DNA of 64,000 nt, from positions 62,001 to 126,000 of the forward strand of contig NZ_SJXJ01000009.1 of NCBI RefSeq assembly GCF_004337695.1, given 5' to 3'. A model generated the notes under the pieces. That model worked only from the letters and a program-made list of their open reading frames with translations. It searched no databases and was not told the origin of the DNA. The stretch is from Tenacibaculum sp. M341 (GTDB lineage: Bacteria > Bacteroidota > Bacteroidia > Flavobacteriales > Flavobacteriaceae). The position numbers and the translations under genes were made by a program. Positions 47,017 through 55,110 of the stretch are shown piece after piece (position 1 is the first letter of the stretch; the number at the start of each line of letters is the position of its first letter).

Positions 47017-47421
47017 TTATAATATTTCTGGAATTTTTTCTAAAATATATTCAGGACATCGCATTGGCTTTTTTGTATCCATATTAATGAATGCTAAAAC
47101 AGTATTTCCAAGACATATTATTTCGTTATGTTGATTGATTATTTCATAATCAAATTCTATTTTGACACTAGGCTTTTTTTTAAGATAAGTTACAATTGTT
47201 AAGTCATCATCATACAATGCTGATTTCTTAAACTTGCTGTTTAAAGATATCACAGGAAGCATTATTCCAGTTTTTTCCATATTTTTGTATGTAATTCCTA
47301 GGGAACGGAGCCATTCTGTTCGACCAATTTCAAAATATTGCGCATAATTTCCGTGATACACTACCCCCATTTGGTCGGTTTCGGAGTATCGAACTTTTAC
47401 TTTAGTATAAAATTTTATCAA
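47017..47421 (-). CDS. Hotdog-fold acyl-CoA thioesterase (YbgC/FadM-like)
   Basis: The 134-residue protein has the 4HBT hotdog fold with the active-site pattern RYSETDQMGVVYHGNYAQYFEIGRTEWLR (catalytic Asp in the TDQMG segment, about residue 16). Proteins of this group hydrolyse acyl-CoA or acyl-ACP thioesters and are often found with envelope genes. It is transcribed away from dnaA, with about 180 bp between them. Its natural substrate cannot be told from sequence. Confidence 0.9.
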   Translation of the reverse strand: MIKFYTKVKVRYSETDQMGVVYHGNYAQYFEIGRTEWLRSLGITYKNMEKTGIMLPVISLNSKFKKSALYDDDLTIVTYLKKKPSVKIEFDYEIINQHNEIICLGNTVLAFINMDTKKPMRCPEYILEKIPEIL

Positions 47422-47504
47422 GGCTGATTTTTTACGTTTAAAATTTAATCTTACGTAAAAAAAAAATAATAATCAACAGCATTTTGATTTTTTTTTACTG
47501 AAAT

Positions 47505-47513
47505 TTATTCACA
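47505..47513 (+). other. Single DnaA-box-like sequence upstream of dnaA
   Basis: TTATTCACA differs from the DnaA box TTATCCACA at one position and lies just upstream of the dnaA -33 element. It may serve autoregulation by DnaA. A single box does not make an origin. Confidence 0.35.
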
Positions 47514-47519
47514 CTTTTG

Positions 47520-47548
47520 TTGACCCGTAAGAGAGATATATAACTTTG
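47520..47548 (+). promoter_or_regulatory. Promoter of dnaA
   Basis: TTG (47520-47522, in GTTGAC) and TAACTTTG (47541-47548) are separated by 18 bases, matching the Bacteroidetes -33/-7 consensus. The start codon is 53 bases downstream. Confidence 0.7.
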
Positions 47549-47600
47549 TTTTTTTGCAAGAAAAAAATTGTAAAAAAGATTAATTTTCTGAATAGCTTAA

Positions 47601-49025
47601 ATGAATAAAACTGCTGATTTTGTATGGTCGAATTGTTTATCTTTTATTAAAGATAATATTAAGTTGCAAGCTTATAAAACTTGGTTTGAACCTATCAAAC
47701 CTATAAAGTTATCGGGTGAAGCTTTAACAATTCAAGTACCTAGTAAGTTTTTCTATGAATGGTTAGAAGAGCATTACATTAAATTACTAAGAGTTGCATT
47801 GGTTAGAGAGTTGGGAGAACACGCTAAATTAATTTACGATGTTCGCATGGAGAATACTTACAGTAGTAATAGTCCACAGACAGTTAAAATACCAAGTTCA
47901 AACAGAAACCCATTAAAACCACAAAAGGTATCAGTTCCTATTGAATCAAAAAGAGAGCTGAAGAATCCTTTTATTATTCCAGGTTTACAAAAGGTAAAAA
48001 TTGAATCACAATTAAACCCTAATTACAACTTTGATAATTTTATTGAAGGAGACTCAAACAGATTAGCAAGATCTGCAAGTATTGCTGTTGCTAATAAACC
48101 AGGAGGTACTTCTTTCAATCCATTATTAATATATGGTGGAGTTGGTTTAGGTAAAACACACTTAGCGCATGCTATTGGTGTTGATATTAAAGATAAATAC
48201 CCAGATAAGACTGTATTGTATATTTCATCTGAAAAATTCACACAACAGTTTATTGATTCTGTAAAATCAAATACTAGAAATGATTTTATTCATTTCTATC
48301 AAATGATTGATGTGTTAATTATTGATGATGTTCAATTTTTATCAGGTAAAGCAGGTACTCAAGACGTATTTTTCCATATATTCAACCATTTACACCAAAA
48401 TGGTAAACAGGTTATTTTAACTTCTGATAAAGCTCCTGTTGATATGCAAGATATTGAACAACGTTTACTATCTAGATTTAAATGGGGATTGTCTGCAGAA
48501 CTACAAAGTCCTGATTATGAAACTCGTATTTCTATTTTACAAAACAAACTTTTCAGAGATGGTGTAGAAATGCCAGAAGATATTGTTGAGTATATCGCTA
48601 AAAATGTAAAATCTAACGTAAGAGAATTAGAAGGTGTTGTAATTTCAATGATTGCACAAGCTTCTTTCAACAGAAAAGAGTTTACATTAGAGTTGGCTAG
48701 ACAAATTGTAGATAAGTTTGTAAAGAATACTAAAAAGGAAGTTTCTATTGATTATATCCAAAAAGTAGTATCTAAGTATTTTGATATGGATGTTGCTACA
48801 TTACAATCAAAAACAAGAAAGAGACATGTAGTACAAGCTCGTCAATTAGCTATGTATTTTGCTAAAAGAATGACTAAATCTTCTTTAGCTAGTATTGGTA
48901 GCCAAATTGGAAAGAGAGATCATGCTACTGTATTACACGCTTGTAAAACGGTTGATAATCTTACTGAAACTGACAAACAATTTAGAAAGTACGTAGAAGA
49001 CTTAACTAAGAAATTAACATTTTAA
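47601..49025 (+). CDS. dnaA: Chromosomal replication initiator protein DnaA
   Basis: The 474-residue protein has the four DnaA domains. The N-terminal domain (1-85) is followed by a linker. The AAA+ domain has Walker A GGVGLGKTH at about 179-187 and Walker B LIIDDVQFL. The C-terminal DNA-binding domain carries the signature IGKRDHATVLHACKTV at about 433-448. It unwinds the replication origin. It leads an apparent operon with a low-molecular-weight phosphatase and a methyltransferase gene. dnaN and a DnaA-box cluster are absent nearby. Confidence 0.98.
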   Translation: MNKTADFVWSNCLSFIKDNIKLQAYKTWFEPIKPIKLSGEALTIQVPSKFFYEWLEEHYIKLLRVALVRELGEHAKLIYDVRMENTYSSNSPQTVKIPSSNRNPLKPQKVSVPIESKRELKNPFIIPGLQKVKIESQLNPNYNFDNFIEGDSNRLARSASIAVANKPGGTSFNPLLIYGGVGLGKTHLAHAIGVDIKDKYPDKTVLYISSEKFTQQFIDSVKSNTRNDFIHFYQMIDVLIIDDVQFLSGKAGTQDVFFHIFNHLHQNGKQVILTSDKAPVDMQDIEQRLLSRFKWGLSAELQSPDYETRISILQNKLFRDGVEMPEDIVEYIAKNVKSNVRELEGVVISMIAQASFNRKEFTLELARQIVDKFVKNTKKEVSIDYIQKVVSKYFDMDVATLQSKTRKRHVVQARQLAMYFAKRMTKSSLASIGSQIGKRDHATVLHACKTVDNLTETDKQFRKYVEDLTKKLTF

Positions 49026-49038
49026 ATAAATAGATTTT

Positions 49039-49506
49039 ATGAAAATACTCATGGTTTGCTTGGGGAATATATGCCGTTCGCCGCTTGCCGAAGGTATTTT
49101 AAAATCAAAAGTTGATTCTAATAAAATTATTGTGGAATCTGCTGGTACTTCCGGTCATCATTCTGGTGAAAAACCAGACAGGAGATCTATTGATATTGCT
49201 GATAAAAATGATATCGATATTAGTGCACAGCGTTCTCGTAAATTCGTAGCTTCTGATTTTAATTCTTATGATTTAATTTACGCTATGGATGAAAGTAATT
49301 ACAATAATATAGTAGCACTTTCTAAAAATGAAGAGGATATTAAGAAAGTAAAAATGATTTTAAATGAATCTCACCCAAACAGTAACTTTAACGTTCCTGA
49401 TCCATATTATGGTGGTGATGATGGTTTTAAAAATGTATTTGATATGTTAGATGAAGCATGTAATGTAATTGCTTCTAAAATTAATGATGACGACTATGCT
49501 AGGTAA
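49039..49506 (+). CDS. Low-molecular-weight protein-tyrosine phosphatase
   Basis: The 155-residue protein has the P-loop CLGNICRS (Cys7 to Arg13, CX5R) and the general-acid loop VPDPYYGG (about 115-121), the full catalytic set of the family. It removes phosphate from protein tyrosines, or acts as a related arsenate reductase, which usually has extra cysteines not seen here. It lies 13 bases after dnaA and its end overlaps the methyltransferase start by 11 bases. Confidence 0.93.
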   Translation: MKILMVCLGNICRSPLAEGILKSKVDSNKIIVESAGTSGHHSGEKPDRRSIDIADKNDIDISAQRSRKFVASDFNSYDLIYAMDESNYNNIVALSKNEEDIKKVKMILNESHPNSNFNVPDPYYGGDDGFKNVFDMLDEACNVIASKINDDDYAR

Positions 49507-50200
49507 ACTTTACTTAATTCCTACTACATTAGGAGATACTGAACCTCTAGAGGTAATGCCAATTTCTGTAAAAAAAGTAATTGAAAAGTTAGATTATTTT
49601 ATTGTTGAGAATGAAAAAACAGCAAGACGATACATCAAAAAAATTACACCTACCAAAGCGCAATCATCTTTAAATTTTATGATGATTGATAAATATTCTC
49701 ACGAACTTGAAACTAGAAATTACTTAGATATTTGTAATGAAGGGGTTTCTGTTGGTATTTTATCAGAAGCTGGTGTTCCTGGCATTGCAGATCCTGGAGC
49801 AACTGTGGTTAAACAAGCACATGAAAAAGGTATTCAAGTTATACCCTTGGTAGGTCCATCTTCTATTTTGTTAGCAATGATGGCTTCAGGTATGAATGGA
49901 CAAAACTTTTCTTTTAATGGATATTTACCCATTGATAAAGCAGATAGAAAAAAGAAAATAAAAGAATTAGAAAGACTTTCTAGAGATAAGGATCAAACGC
50001 AAATTTTCATTGAAACACCTTACAGAAATGAAAAAATGTTAGATCAATTAAAATCATCATTAAGTCCTAACACTTATTTATGTGTTGCTTGTGATATTTC
50101 TTTACCTACAGAGTATATTAAAACATTAACTATAAATGAGTGGAAATCTGAAAAACCAGATTTACACAAACGTCCTGCTATTTTTATTATTCAGGCATAA
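49496..50200 (+). CDS. RsmI-like SAM-dependent methyltransferase (tetrapyrrole methylase fold)
   Basis: With the ATG at 49496 (MLGKLYLIPTTLGD) the protein has 234 residues. The upstream in-frame ATG at 49469 would add nine residues unlike the family. LILSEAGVPGIADPGA-type glycine motif (SEAGVPGIADPG, about 98-109) and VIPLVGPSS are signatures of the SAM-dependent tetrapyrrole methylase superfamily, whose RsmI members methylate 16S rRNA C1402. The RsmI N-terminus is TPIGN, whereas TTLGD is seen here, so it may be a Bacteroidetes paralogue with another target. It ends at a strong terminator. Confidence 0.8.
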   Translation: MLGKLYLIPTTLGDTEPLEVMPISVKKVIEKLDYFIVENEKTARRYIKKITPTKAQSSLNFMMIDKYSHELETRNYLDICNEGVSVGILSEAGVPGIADPGATVVKQAHEKGIQVIPLVGPSSILLAMMASGMNGQNFSFNGYLPIDKADRKKKIKELERLSRDKDQTQIFIETPYRNEKMLDQLKSSLSPNTYLCVACDISLPTEYIKTLTINEWKSEKPDLHKRPAIFIIQA

Positions 50201-50217
50201 ATTATATTTTAGATAAA

Positions 50218-50254
50218 ATAAAAGGATTAAGTTTTTGACTTAATCCTTTTTTTA
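50218..50254 (+). terminator. Bidirectional terminator after the methyltransferase gene
   Basis: AAAGGATTAAG and CTTAATCCTTT pair around a TTTTTGA loop, followed by T on the plus strand and A upstream, so it can also end the convergent EamA gene. Confidence 0.88.
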
Positions 50255-50271
50255 TGAGGTAATTTTTCTAA

Positions 50272-51138
50272 TTATAATGTTATTAATAGAATACTAATTA
50301 CAGCAACTCCAATGCCTAACCAGTTTCTATTTTCTAATTTCTCTTTAAAGAATAGCAATCCAAAAATAGTTGTTAACAATACAATACTTACATTATTAAT
50401 AGTAAATAATATAGAACTCTCAACACCTTCTGTTTTTAGTGCTCTGATTAAAAAATCAATTGAAAAGAAATTAGGAATACCTAAAACAATTCCTGCAACA
50501 ATGTTTCTCCACGAGAATGAAATATTCTTAGTAAAAACTTGTACTAACATAAATACTATTCCTAGTATAAATGCAATTCCAAAAATTGATGATGAAAAAA
50601 CAGAAACATGACTATCTTTAACATAATTAATTTCTGTAAACTTTAATAGCGTATCTATGGCTCCTGAGCCAAAAAATAAAATGACTGGATATAATAAATA
50701 TGAAATTTTAAACTCTTTATTACCATCCGTTTTTTTAACTGAAGTTAAATATACAGCTACTAAAGCTAATAGAATACCTAATACTTTTACAATATTTATC
50801 GATTCATTGTATAAAACTATTCCAAATGTAATTGGAATAACCACAGACATTCTACCAGACACAGACGCTACTGACAATCCGTTTTTCTGTGATGTTAACG
50901 CCATTACGTTAAAAATTGTTATAAATAAAAATCCCAAAGCAATAGCTCCATAAAACCATGGCTGAGAAGGAATTTCTTGTATTGGTACTTTTACATCTGA
51001 ATACAAATTACCAATACCAAAAGCTACTGCATAATTAAATATAATTGCTTGAAAAGTATCTACTTTAAATATTTCAAAATACTTAAAGATTACATATAAA
51101 CTACTAGAAATAAGTATACTTAAAACTAAGTAAATCAT
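50272..51138 (-). CDS. EamA/DMT-superfamily transporter
   Basis: The 288-residue protein has ten predicted helices arranged as two EamA repeats. The start MIYLVLSILISSSLYVIFKYFE and the ending LFFKEKLENRNWLGIGVAVISILLI are typical of the drug/metabolite transporter superfamily. The substrate is unknown. It is the last gene of an operon with a LEA14-like lipoprotein, ribD and a HAD hydrolase. Its start overlaps the HAD stop by one base. An export role for a flavin precursor is possible but unsupported. Confidence 0.85.
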   Translation of the reverse strand: MIYLVLSILISSSLYVIFKYFEIFKVDTFQAIIFNYAVAFGIGNLYSDVKVPIQEIPSQPWFYGAIALGFLFITIFNVMALTSQKNGLSVASVSGRMSVVIPITFGIVLYNESINIVKVLGILLALVAVYLTSVKKTDGNKEFKISYLLYPVILFFGSGAIDTLLKFTEINYVKDSHVSVFSSSIFGIAFILGIVFMLVQVFTKNISFSWRNIVAGIVLGIPNFFSIDFLIRALKTEGVESSILFTINNVSIVLLTTIFGLLFFKEKLENRNWLGIGVAVISILLITL

Positions 51139-51746
51139 TAATTAAAATTTTGTTGTTGAAATAATTGCGCTACGTCTTCTGTGGCTGGGTTAATATTCCA
51201 CGTTTTAATACCTAATTTATTTGCTGAAATGGTATTCTCTTCAGTATCATCAATAAAATAAGTTTCTTCAGCTTTTAAACCATTTTCTTGCAATACAAAT
51301 TCATAAATATTTGCATTAGGCTTTCTCAAGTTAATTTCATGAGATAAATAAAACTTTTCAAAACAATCTTTAAACTCATTATACAACTCTTCTCCCCAAT
51401 GTTCTTGAATCCAACTGATGTGTAAATCGTTCGTATTACTTAATAAGAATAATCTATATTTATTAGAGGCTACAATTTCTTTTAAAAAATCTAATCTATG
51501 TAATGGAAAATCTAATAAAATGGCATTCCAAGCATCTATTAAATTTTGTTTGTCGATGCCAAACTCTTCATGAAAAAAATTAACAAAATCATCCGTTGAC
51601 ATCAAGCCCATTTCATAGTTATAATAAACCTGCATCATCTTTTCATTAATCTCTTTCACTCCTAGTTTTTCTAAAGCTTTATAAGTAGCCTGTTTGTCTA
51701 AATTGATGAATACATCACCATAATCGAAAACGATATTTTTAATCAT
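51138..51746 (-). CDS. HAD-family phosphohydrolase
   Basis: The 202-residue protein has the HAD motif I VFDYGDVFINLD (nucleophile Asp8, with Asp replaced by Gly-Asp at the third position), motif II LLSNTN, motif III Lys in NLRKPNANIY and motif IV FIDDTEENT. It resembles the epoxide-hydrolase/YihX-type branch. Next to ribD it might be the missing riboflavin-pathway phosphatase, but this branch usually acts on small phosphosugars. It overlaps the ribD gene by eight bases. Confidence 0.85.
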   Translation of the reverse strand: MIKNIVFDYGDVFINLDKQATYKALEKLGVKEINEKMMQVYYNYEMGLMSTDDFVNFFHEEFGIDKQNLIDAWNAILLDFPLHRLDFLKEIVASNKYRLFLLSNTNDLHISWIQEHWGEELYNEFKDCFEKFYLSHEINLRKPNANIYEFVLQENGLKAEETYFIDDTEENTISANKLGIKTWNINPATEDVAQLFQQQNFN

Positions 51747-52782
51747 TTATATAAGTTCTTAAAATGTCTGACTGAATTTTTTGTTCAAAAGTAGGTACTA
51801 AATTTAATATAGGAGCTTTTATTCCTTCTAAAAAAGAATTTTCACCAGTAAAAACTCTTGCTTCATCCCACAAATTAGCATTAATAAATGTTTGAAGAGT
51901 TTGAGTACCTCCTTCAATGATAATTGATTGAATTTTATTTTTTTGTAATACTTCACAAATTTGACTAGCTACATCTTTCGTAAAATCAATTGTTTCATAA
52001 AGTAAATTATCTTCATTTGGCTTATTCTCTCCTGTAATAACAATTGTTTTAACTTCTTTATTAAAAATATTTAAATGATGTTGAAGCTTTAATTTTTTAT
52101 CAATAACAATTCTTACAGGATTATTACCATACCACGATCTTACATTTAAAAGTGGATTATCATCTATAGCTGTATTTGTTCCTACTAAAATTGCGTGTTC
52201 TTCACTTCTCCATTTATGAACTAATTGCTTGGAAAATTCATTAGAAATCCAAATTGGTCTATTCTCTAACTTTTCTTTTGGAGCTATAAAATTATCTTGC
52301 GTTTGTGCCCATTTTAAAATAATGTAAGGTCTTTTTTTATTTTGAACAGTAAAAAAACGTTTGTGCTGTTGTTTACACTCTTCTTCTAAAACACCAATAG
52401 TAACATTACAGCCATTACTTTCAAGAATATTAATTCCTTTACCAGCTACCAAACTATTTGTATCTACGGTACCTATTACTACATTAGGAATTCCGTTGTC
52501 AACAATCATATTGGCACAAGGTGGTGTTTTTCCAAAATGAGAACACGGCTCTAACGTAACATATATCGTTGCTTCTTTTAGTAAAGAAGTATCTTTTACT
52601 GATTTTACTGCATTTACTTCAGCATGCGGACCTCCATATTCACTTGTAAACCCCTCTCCTATTATTTTGTTGTTATGAACAATTACAGCTCCAACTGATG
52701 GGTTGGGTCTTGCTGTTCCAATGCCTCTTTCTGCAAGCTCAATACACCTACGCATGTATTTATTATGAATTGTAGATTCCAA
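51739..52782 (-). CDS. ribD: Bifunctional riboflavin biosynthesis protein RibD
   Basis: The 347-residue protein has an N-terminal zinc deaminase (about 1-145): His53 and Glu55 in GPHAEVNA, Cys80 in EPCSHFGKTPP and Cys89. A C-terminal 5-amino-6-ribosylamino-uracil reductase domain (about 150-347) follows with the EHAILVGTNTAIDDNPLLNVR motif. It carries out two steps of riboflavin synthesis. It starts six bases after the lipoprotein stop and overlaps the HAD hydrolase gene. Confidence 0.95.
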   Translation of the reverse strand: MESTIHNKYMRRCIELAERGIGTARPNPSVGAVIVHNNKIIGEGFTSEYGGPHAEVNAVKSVKDTSLLKEATIYVTLEPCSHFGKTPPCANMIVDNGIPNVVIGTVDTNSLVAGKGINILESNGCNVTIGVLEEECKQQHKRFFTVQNKKRPYIILKWAQTQDNFIAPKEKLENRPIWISNEFSKQLVHKWRSEEHAILVGTNTAIDDNPLLNVRSWYGNNPVRIVIDKKLKLQHHLNIFNKEVKTIVITGENKPNEDNLLYETIDFTKDVASQICEVLQKNKIQSIIIEGGTQTLQTFINANLWDEARVFTGENSFLEGIKAPILNLVPTFEQKIQSDILRTYIND

Positions 52783-52788
52783 TTATTT

Positions 52789-53253
52789 TTAAAATTTAAT
52801 TTTTAATTCTTGAGTAGTATCTACGCTATATGTGCTAGAAAAACCTAAAACTTTATACTTTATGTCTCCTTTAAATTGCACTTTAATATTATTATTTAAT
52901 ACAGAGTTTAAAAGCCCTCCTAAGATTCCACCTTTTTTATTATCGAAAACTTTTTTTGAAGGAATTACTACACTTAACGGAATGCTAAACTCATTTTGAG
53001 CCGGAACTTTGAATTCTTCAGAAGACACTTGAGCCACTTCTTCTCCATTAACAATCACTTTAATTTCATCTGTTGAAAGTTTTCCTCCTATATCATTTTC
53101 ATTTTTAAAATAGGCACCAGCCTTCAAACGAATAGTGTCATTTTTAAACGATACAAATTTAATATCATCTACTTTAATAAAGGTTGGTTTTTTTCTAACT
53201 GAACATGCCGATAGTAAAAAAAATATACCCGCTAAATAAATTAAATTCTTCAT
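52789..53253 (-). CDS. LEA14-like lipoprotein
   Basis: With the ATG at 53253 the protein has 154 residues and a lipoprotein signal ending LLSAC (Cys17); an upstream start would add 26 unlikely residues. Conserved strands of a WHy/LEA type 2 domain follow (FVSFKNDTIRLKAGAYFKNEN, VPAQNEFSIPLSVVIPSK). Such proteins bind hydrophobic surfaces or act in stress protection. It is the first gene of the ribD-HAD-EamA operon and diverges from prmC. Confidence 0.75.
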   Translation of the reverse strand: MKNLIYLAGIFFLLSACSVRKKPTFIKVDDIKFVSFKNDTIRLKAGAYFKNENDIGGKLSTDEIKVIVNGEEVAQVSSEEFKVPAQNEFSIPLSVVIPSKKVFDNKKGGILGGLLNSVLNNNIKVQFKGDIKYKVLGFSSTYSVDTTQELKIKF

Positions 53254-53304
53254 TTGTTTTCTATAAATTTGATATTTCAAAAGTAGTATTTTTACAACGA
53301 AAAC

Positions 53305-54153
53305 ATGAATATAAAAGACTTCAGAATACATTTTAACAGTAAATTATCTGATCTATATCCTAAAACAGAAATTGATGCCTTCTTTTTTAGAGTTGTTGAA
53401 CATGAATTAGGACTCTCTTTGATGGATGTGTTTACTAAGAATGAATTAGAAATTTCTGAAGAGAAACTACAGAATTTACATCTTATTTTAAGCAAATTAC
53501 AGCAAGAAGAACCAATACAATACATATTAGGTGAAACTTCTTTTTATGGTTTTACTTTTAAAGTAAATTCTAATGTATTAATTCCAAGACCAGAAACTGA
53601 AGAATTAGTAGAATGGATTATTAATTCTGTCAACAATTCAAACAACAAGGTCTCTATATTAGATATTGGAACTGGATCAGGGTGTATTGCCATCTCTTTA
53701 GAGAAATCCATTCCTTCTTCAAATGTTTATGCTATAGATATCTCTGAAAAAGCTATAGAAATGGCAAAAAATAATGCTATTTTAAACAATGCTTTTGTTA
53801 CTTTTATACAGAATGATATTTTAAACGAATACAAGCTAGAAAAGTCTTTTGATGTTATTGTTTCTAATCCTCCATATGTAAGAGAACTGGAAAAAAAAGA
53901 AATAAAAAACAATGTATTAAATAATGAGCCACATTTAGCGTTATTTGTAGAAGATAATAATCCTTTAATTTTTTACAGTAGGATTGCTGACGTAGCTAAA
54001 GACCAATTAAATGAAAATGGTTTGTTGTTTTTTGAGATCAATCAATACTTAGGAAAGGAAACTAAAGAAATGCTACTAGAAAAAGGATTTAAAAACATTG
54101 AATTAAAAAAAGATTTGTTTGGTAATGACCGTATGATTAAAGCAACTCTTTAA
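53305..54153 (+). CDS. prmC: Peptide chain release factor N5-glutamine methyltransferase
   Basis: The 282-residue protein has the N-terminal helical domain (1-85) that binds the release factor and a SAM methyltransferase domain with LDIGTGSGCIAISL (about 115-128) and the catalytic NPPY motif (about 190-193). It methylates the GGQ glutamine of RF1 and RF2. It diverges from the lipoprotein-ribD operon across about 50 bp. It is followed 12 bases later by the pentapeptide-repeat gene. Confidence 0.95.
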   Translation: MNIKDFRIHFNSKLSDLYPKTEIDAFFFRVVEHELGLSLMDVFTKNELEISEEKLQNLHLILSKLQQEEPIQYILGETSFYGFTFKVNSNVLIPRPETEELVEWIINSVNNSNNKVSILDIGTGSGCIAISLEKSIPSSNVYAIDISEKAIEMAKNNAILNNAFVTFIQNDILNEYKLEKSFDVIVSNPPYVRELEKKEIKNNVLNNEPHLALFVEDNNPLIFYSRIADVAKDQLNENGLLFFEINQYLGKETKEMLLEKGFKNIELKKDLFGNDRMIKATL

Positions 54154-54165
54154 ACAAAATTATTT

Positions 54166-55110
54166 ATGGAAGATATTAATAACAGTGAGTTAGAAGCGTT
54201 ACGTAAAGAAAATGAAGAATTAAAAAGTATTGTAGATAAAGCTACTTCTAAAAAGAAACGAAAGGAAGAACGAAAAAAGAATACACTTACCTGGACATGG
54301 AAATTATTTGTAGGAAATTCTTTGAATAAGAATTTTAATGATTGGTTTTCTGAATACCATTCTGAAAAGAAAGTATCACCAAATACATCTGCAAATTTAT
54401 TAACTTCTTTAGTTAGAAGGTTTTTACGAGTACGTTTATTAAGTGTTATTTTATTACTTTTTTCTGTAGTACCTTCATTAATATCTATATATGTTTTAGT
54501 AAAACAAAATCATTTAATTGAAACGCAAAATGCTTTAGTAGAAGGATCTAGAAAAAGTTCTTATAGTTTCCAATTAGCTGGAATTTATGATGCTATTAGC
54601 AGAAATGGTAGTAATATTAATAGGAACATTAAATCAAGAATTATAGCTCTTTCACATAGTTTAACTCCTTATCATATTTTAGAAGATAATGGTGAATTAT
54701 CTGAAAAATTATATAGTCCAGAAAGATCTCAACTTTTATTATTCTTAGTAAATGCTGGAATTCCAAGTAGTAAATTGGATGAAATATATGCTTCTGCAGA
54801 TTTTTCGCATTGCTATTTTAAAAACACAAACTTATCTGGTAGGTATTTATCAGGAATCAATTTATCGCATTCTACTTTTGAAAATGCTGAGTTACATAAA
54901 GCAAACTTAAATGAAGCTAACTTAACTGATGCTAATTTTATAAAAGCTCAGTTTTCTAATGGACAAGCGGTGAATGCTATTTTTGTTGGATCGGATTTAA
55001 CGAATGCAAGAATCGTTAAAACCAATCTAACAGGTGCTGATTTTAGTAATACAGATACTGATAACGCTAATTTTGATAGATCTACATTAAAAGATTCTAA
55101 AGGTTTGTAA
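54166..55110 (+). CDS. Membrane-anchored pentapeptide-repeat protein
   Basis: The 314-residue protein has an N-terminal coiled coil (LEALRKENEELKSIVDKATSKKKRKEER). A basic stretch and one membrane helix (about 90-115) follow, then a helical domain (about 120-210) and a C-terminal run of about 20 pentapeptide repeats of A(N/D)LXX type (about 212-308, such as ANLNEANLTDANF). This forms a right-handed quadrilateral helix that often mimics DNA or binds proteins. It sits after prmC with a 12-base gap. Its function is not known to me. Confidence 0.8.
   Translation: MEDINNSELEALRKENEELKSIVDKATSKKKRKEERKKNTLTWTWKLFVGNSLNKNFNDWFSEYHSEKKVSPNTSANLLTSLVRRFLRVRLLSVILLLFSVVPSLISIYVLVKQNHLIETQNALVEGSRKSSYSFQLAGIYDAISRNGSNINRNIKSRIIALSHSLTPYHILEDNGELSEKLYSPERSQLLLFLVNAGIPSSKLDEIYASADFSHCYFKNTNLSGRYLSGINLSHSTFENAELHKANLNEANLTDANFIKAQFSNGQAVNAIFVGSDLTNARIVKTNLTGADFSNTDTDNANFDRSTLKDSKGL

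Noticed and set aside
47422-47600. Possible replication origin upstream of dnaA
   Set aside because: Only one DnaA-box-like sequence (with one mismatch) and no box cluster or AT-rich unwinding repeat array; the region looks like a normal promoter.
50312-50953. Two plus-strand open frames opposite the EamA transporter gene
   Set aside because: They mirror a clear ten-helix transporter and have no support of their own.
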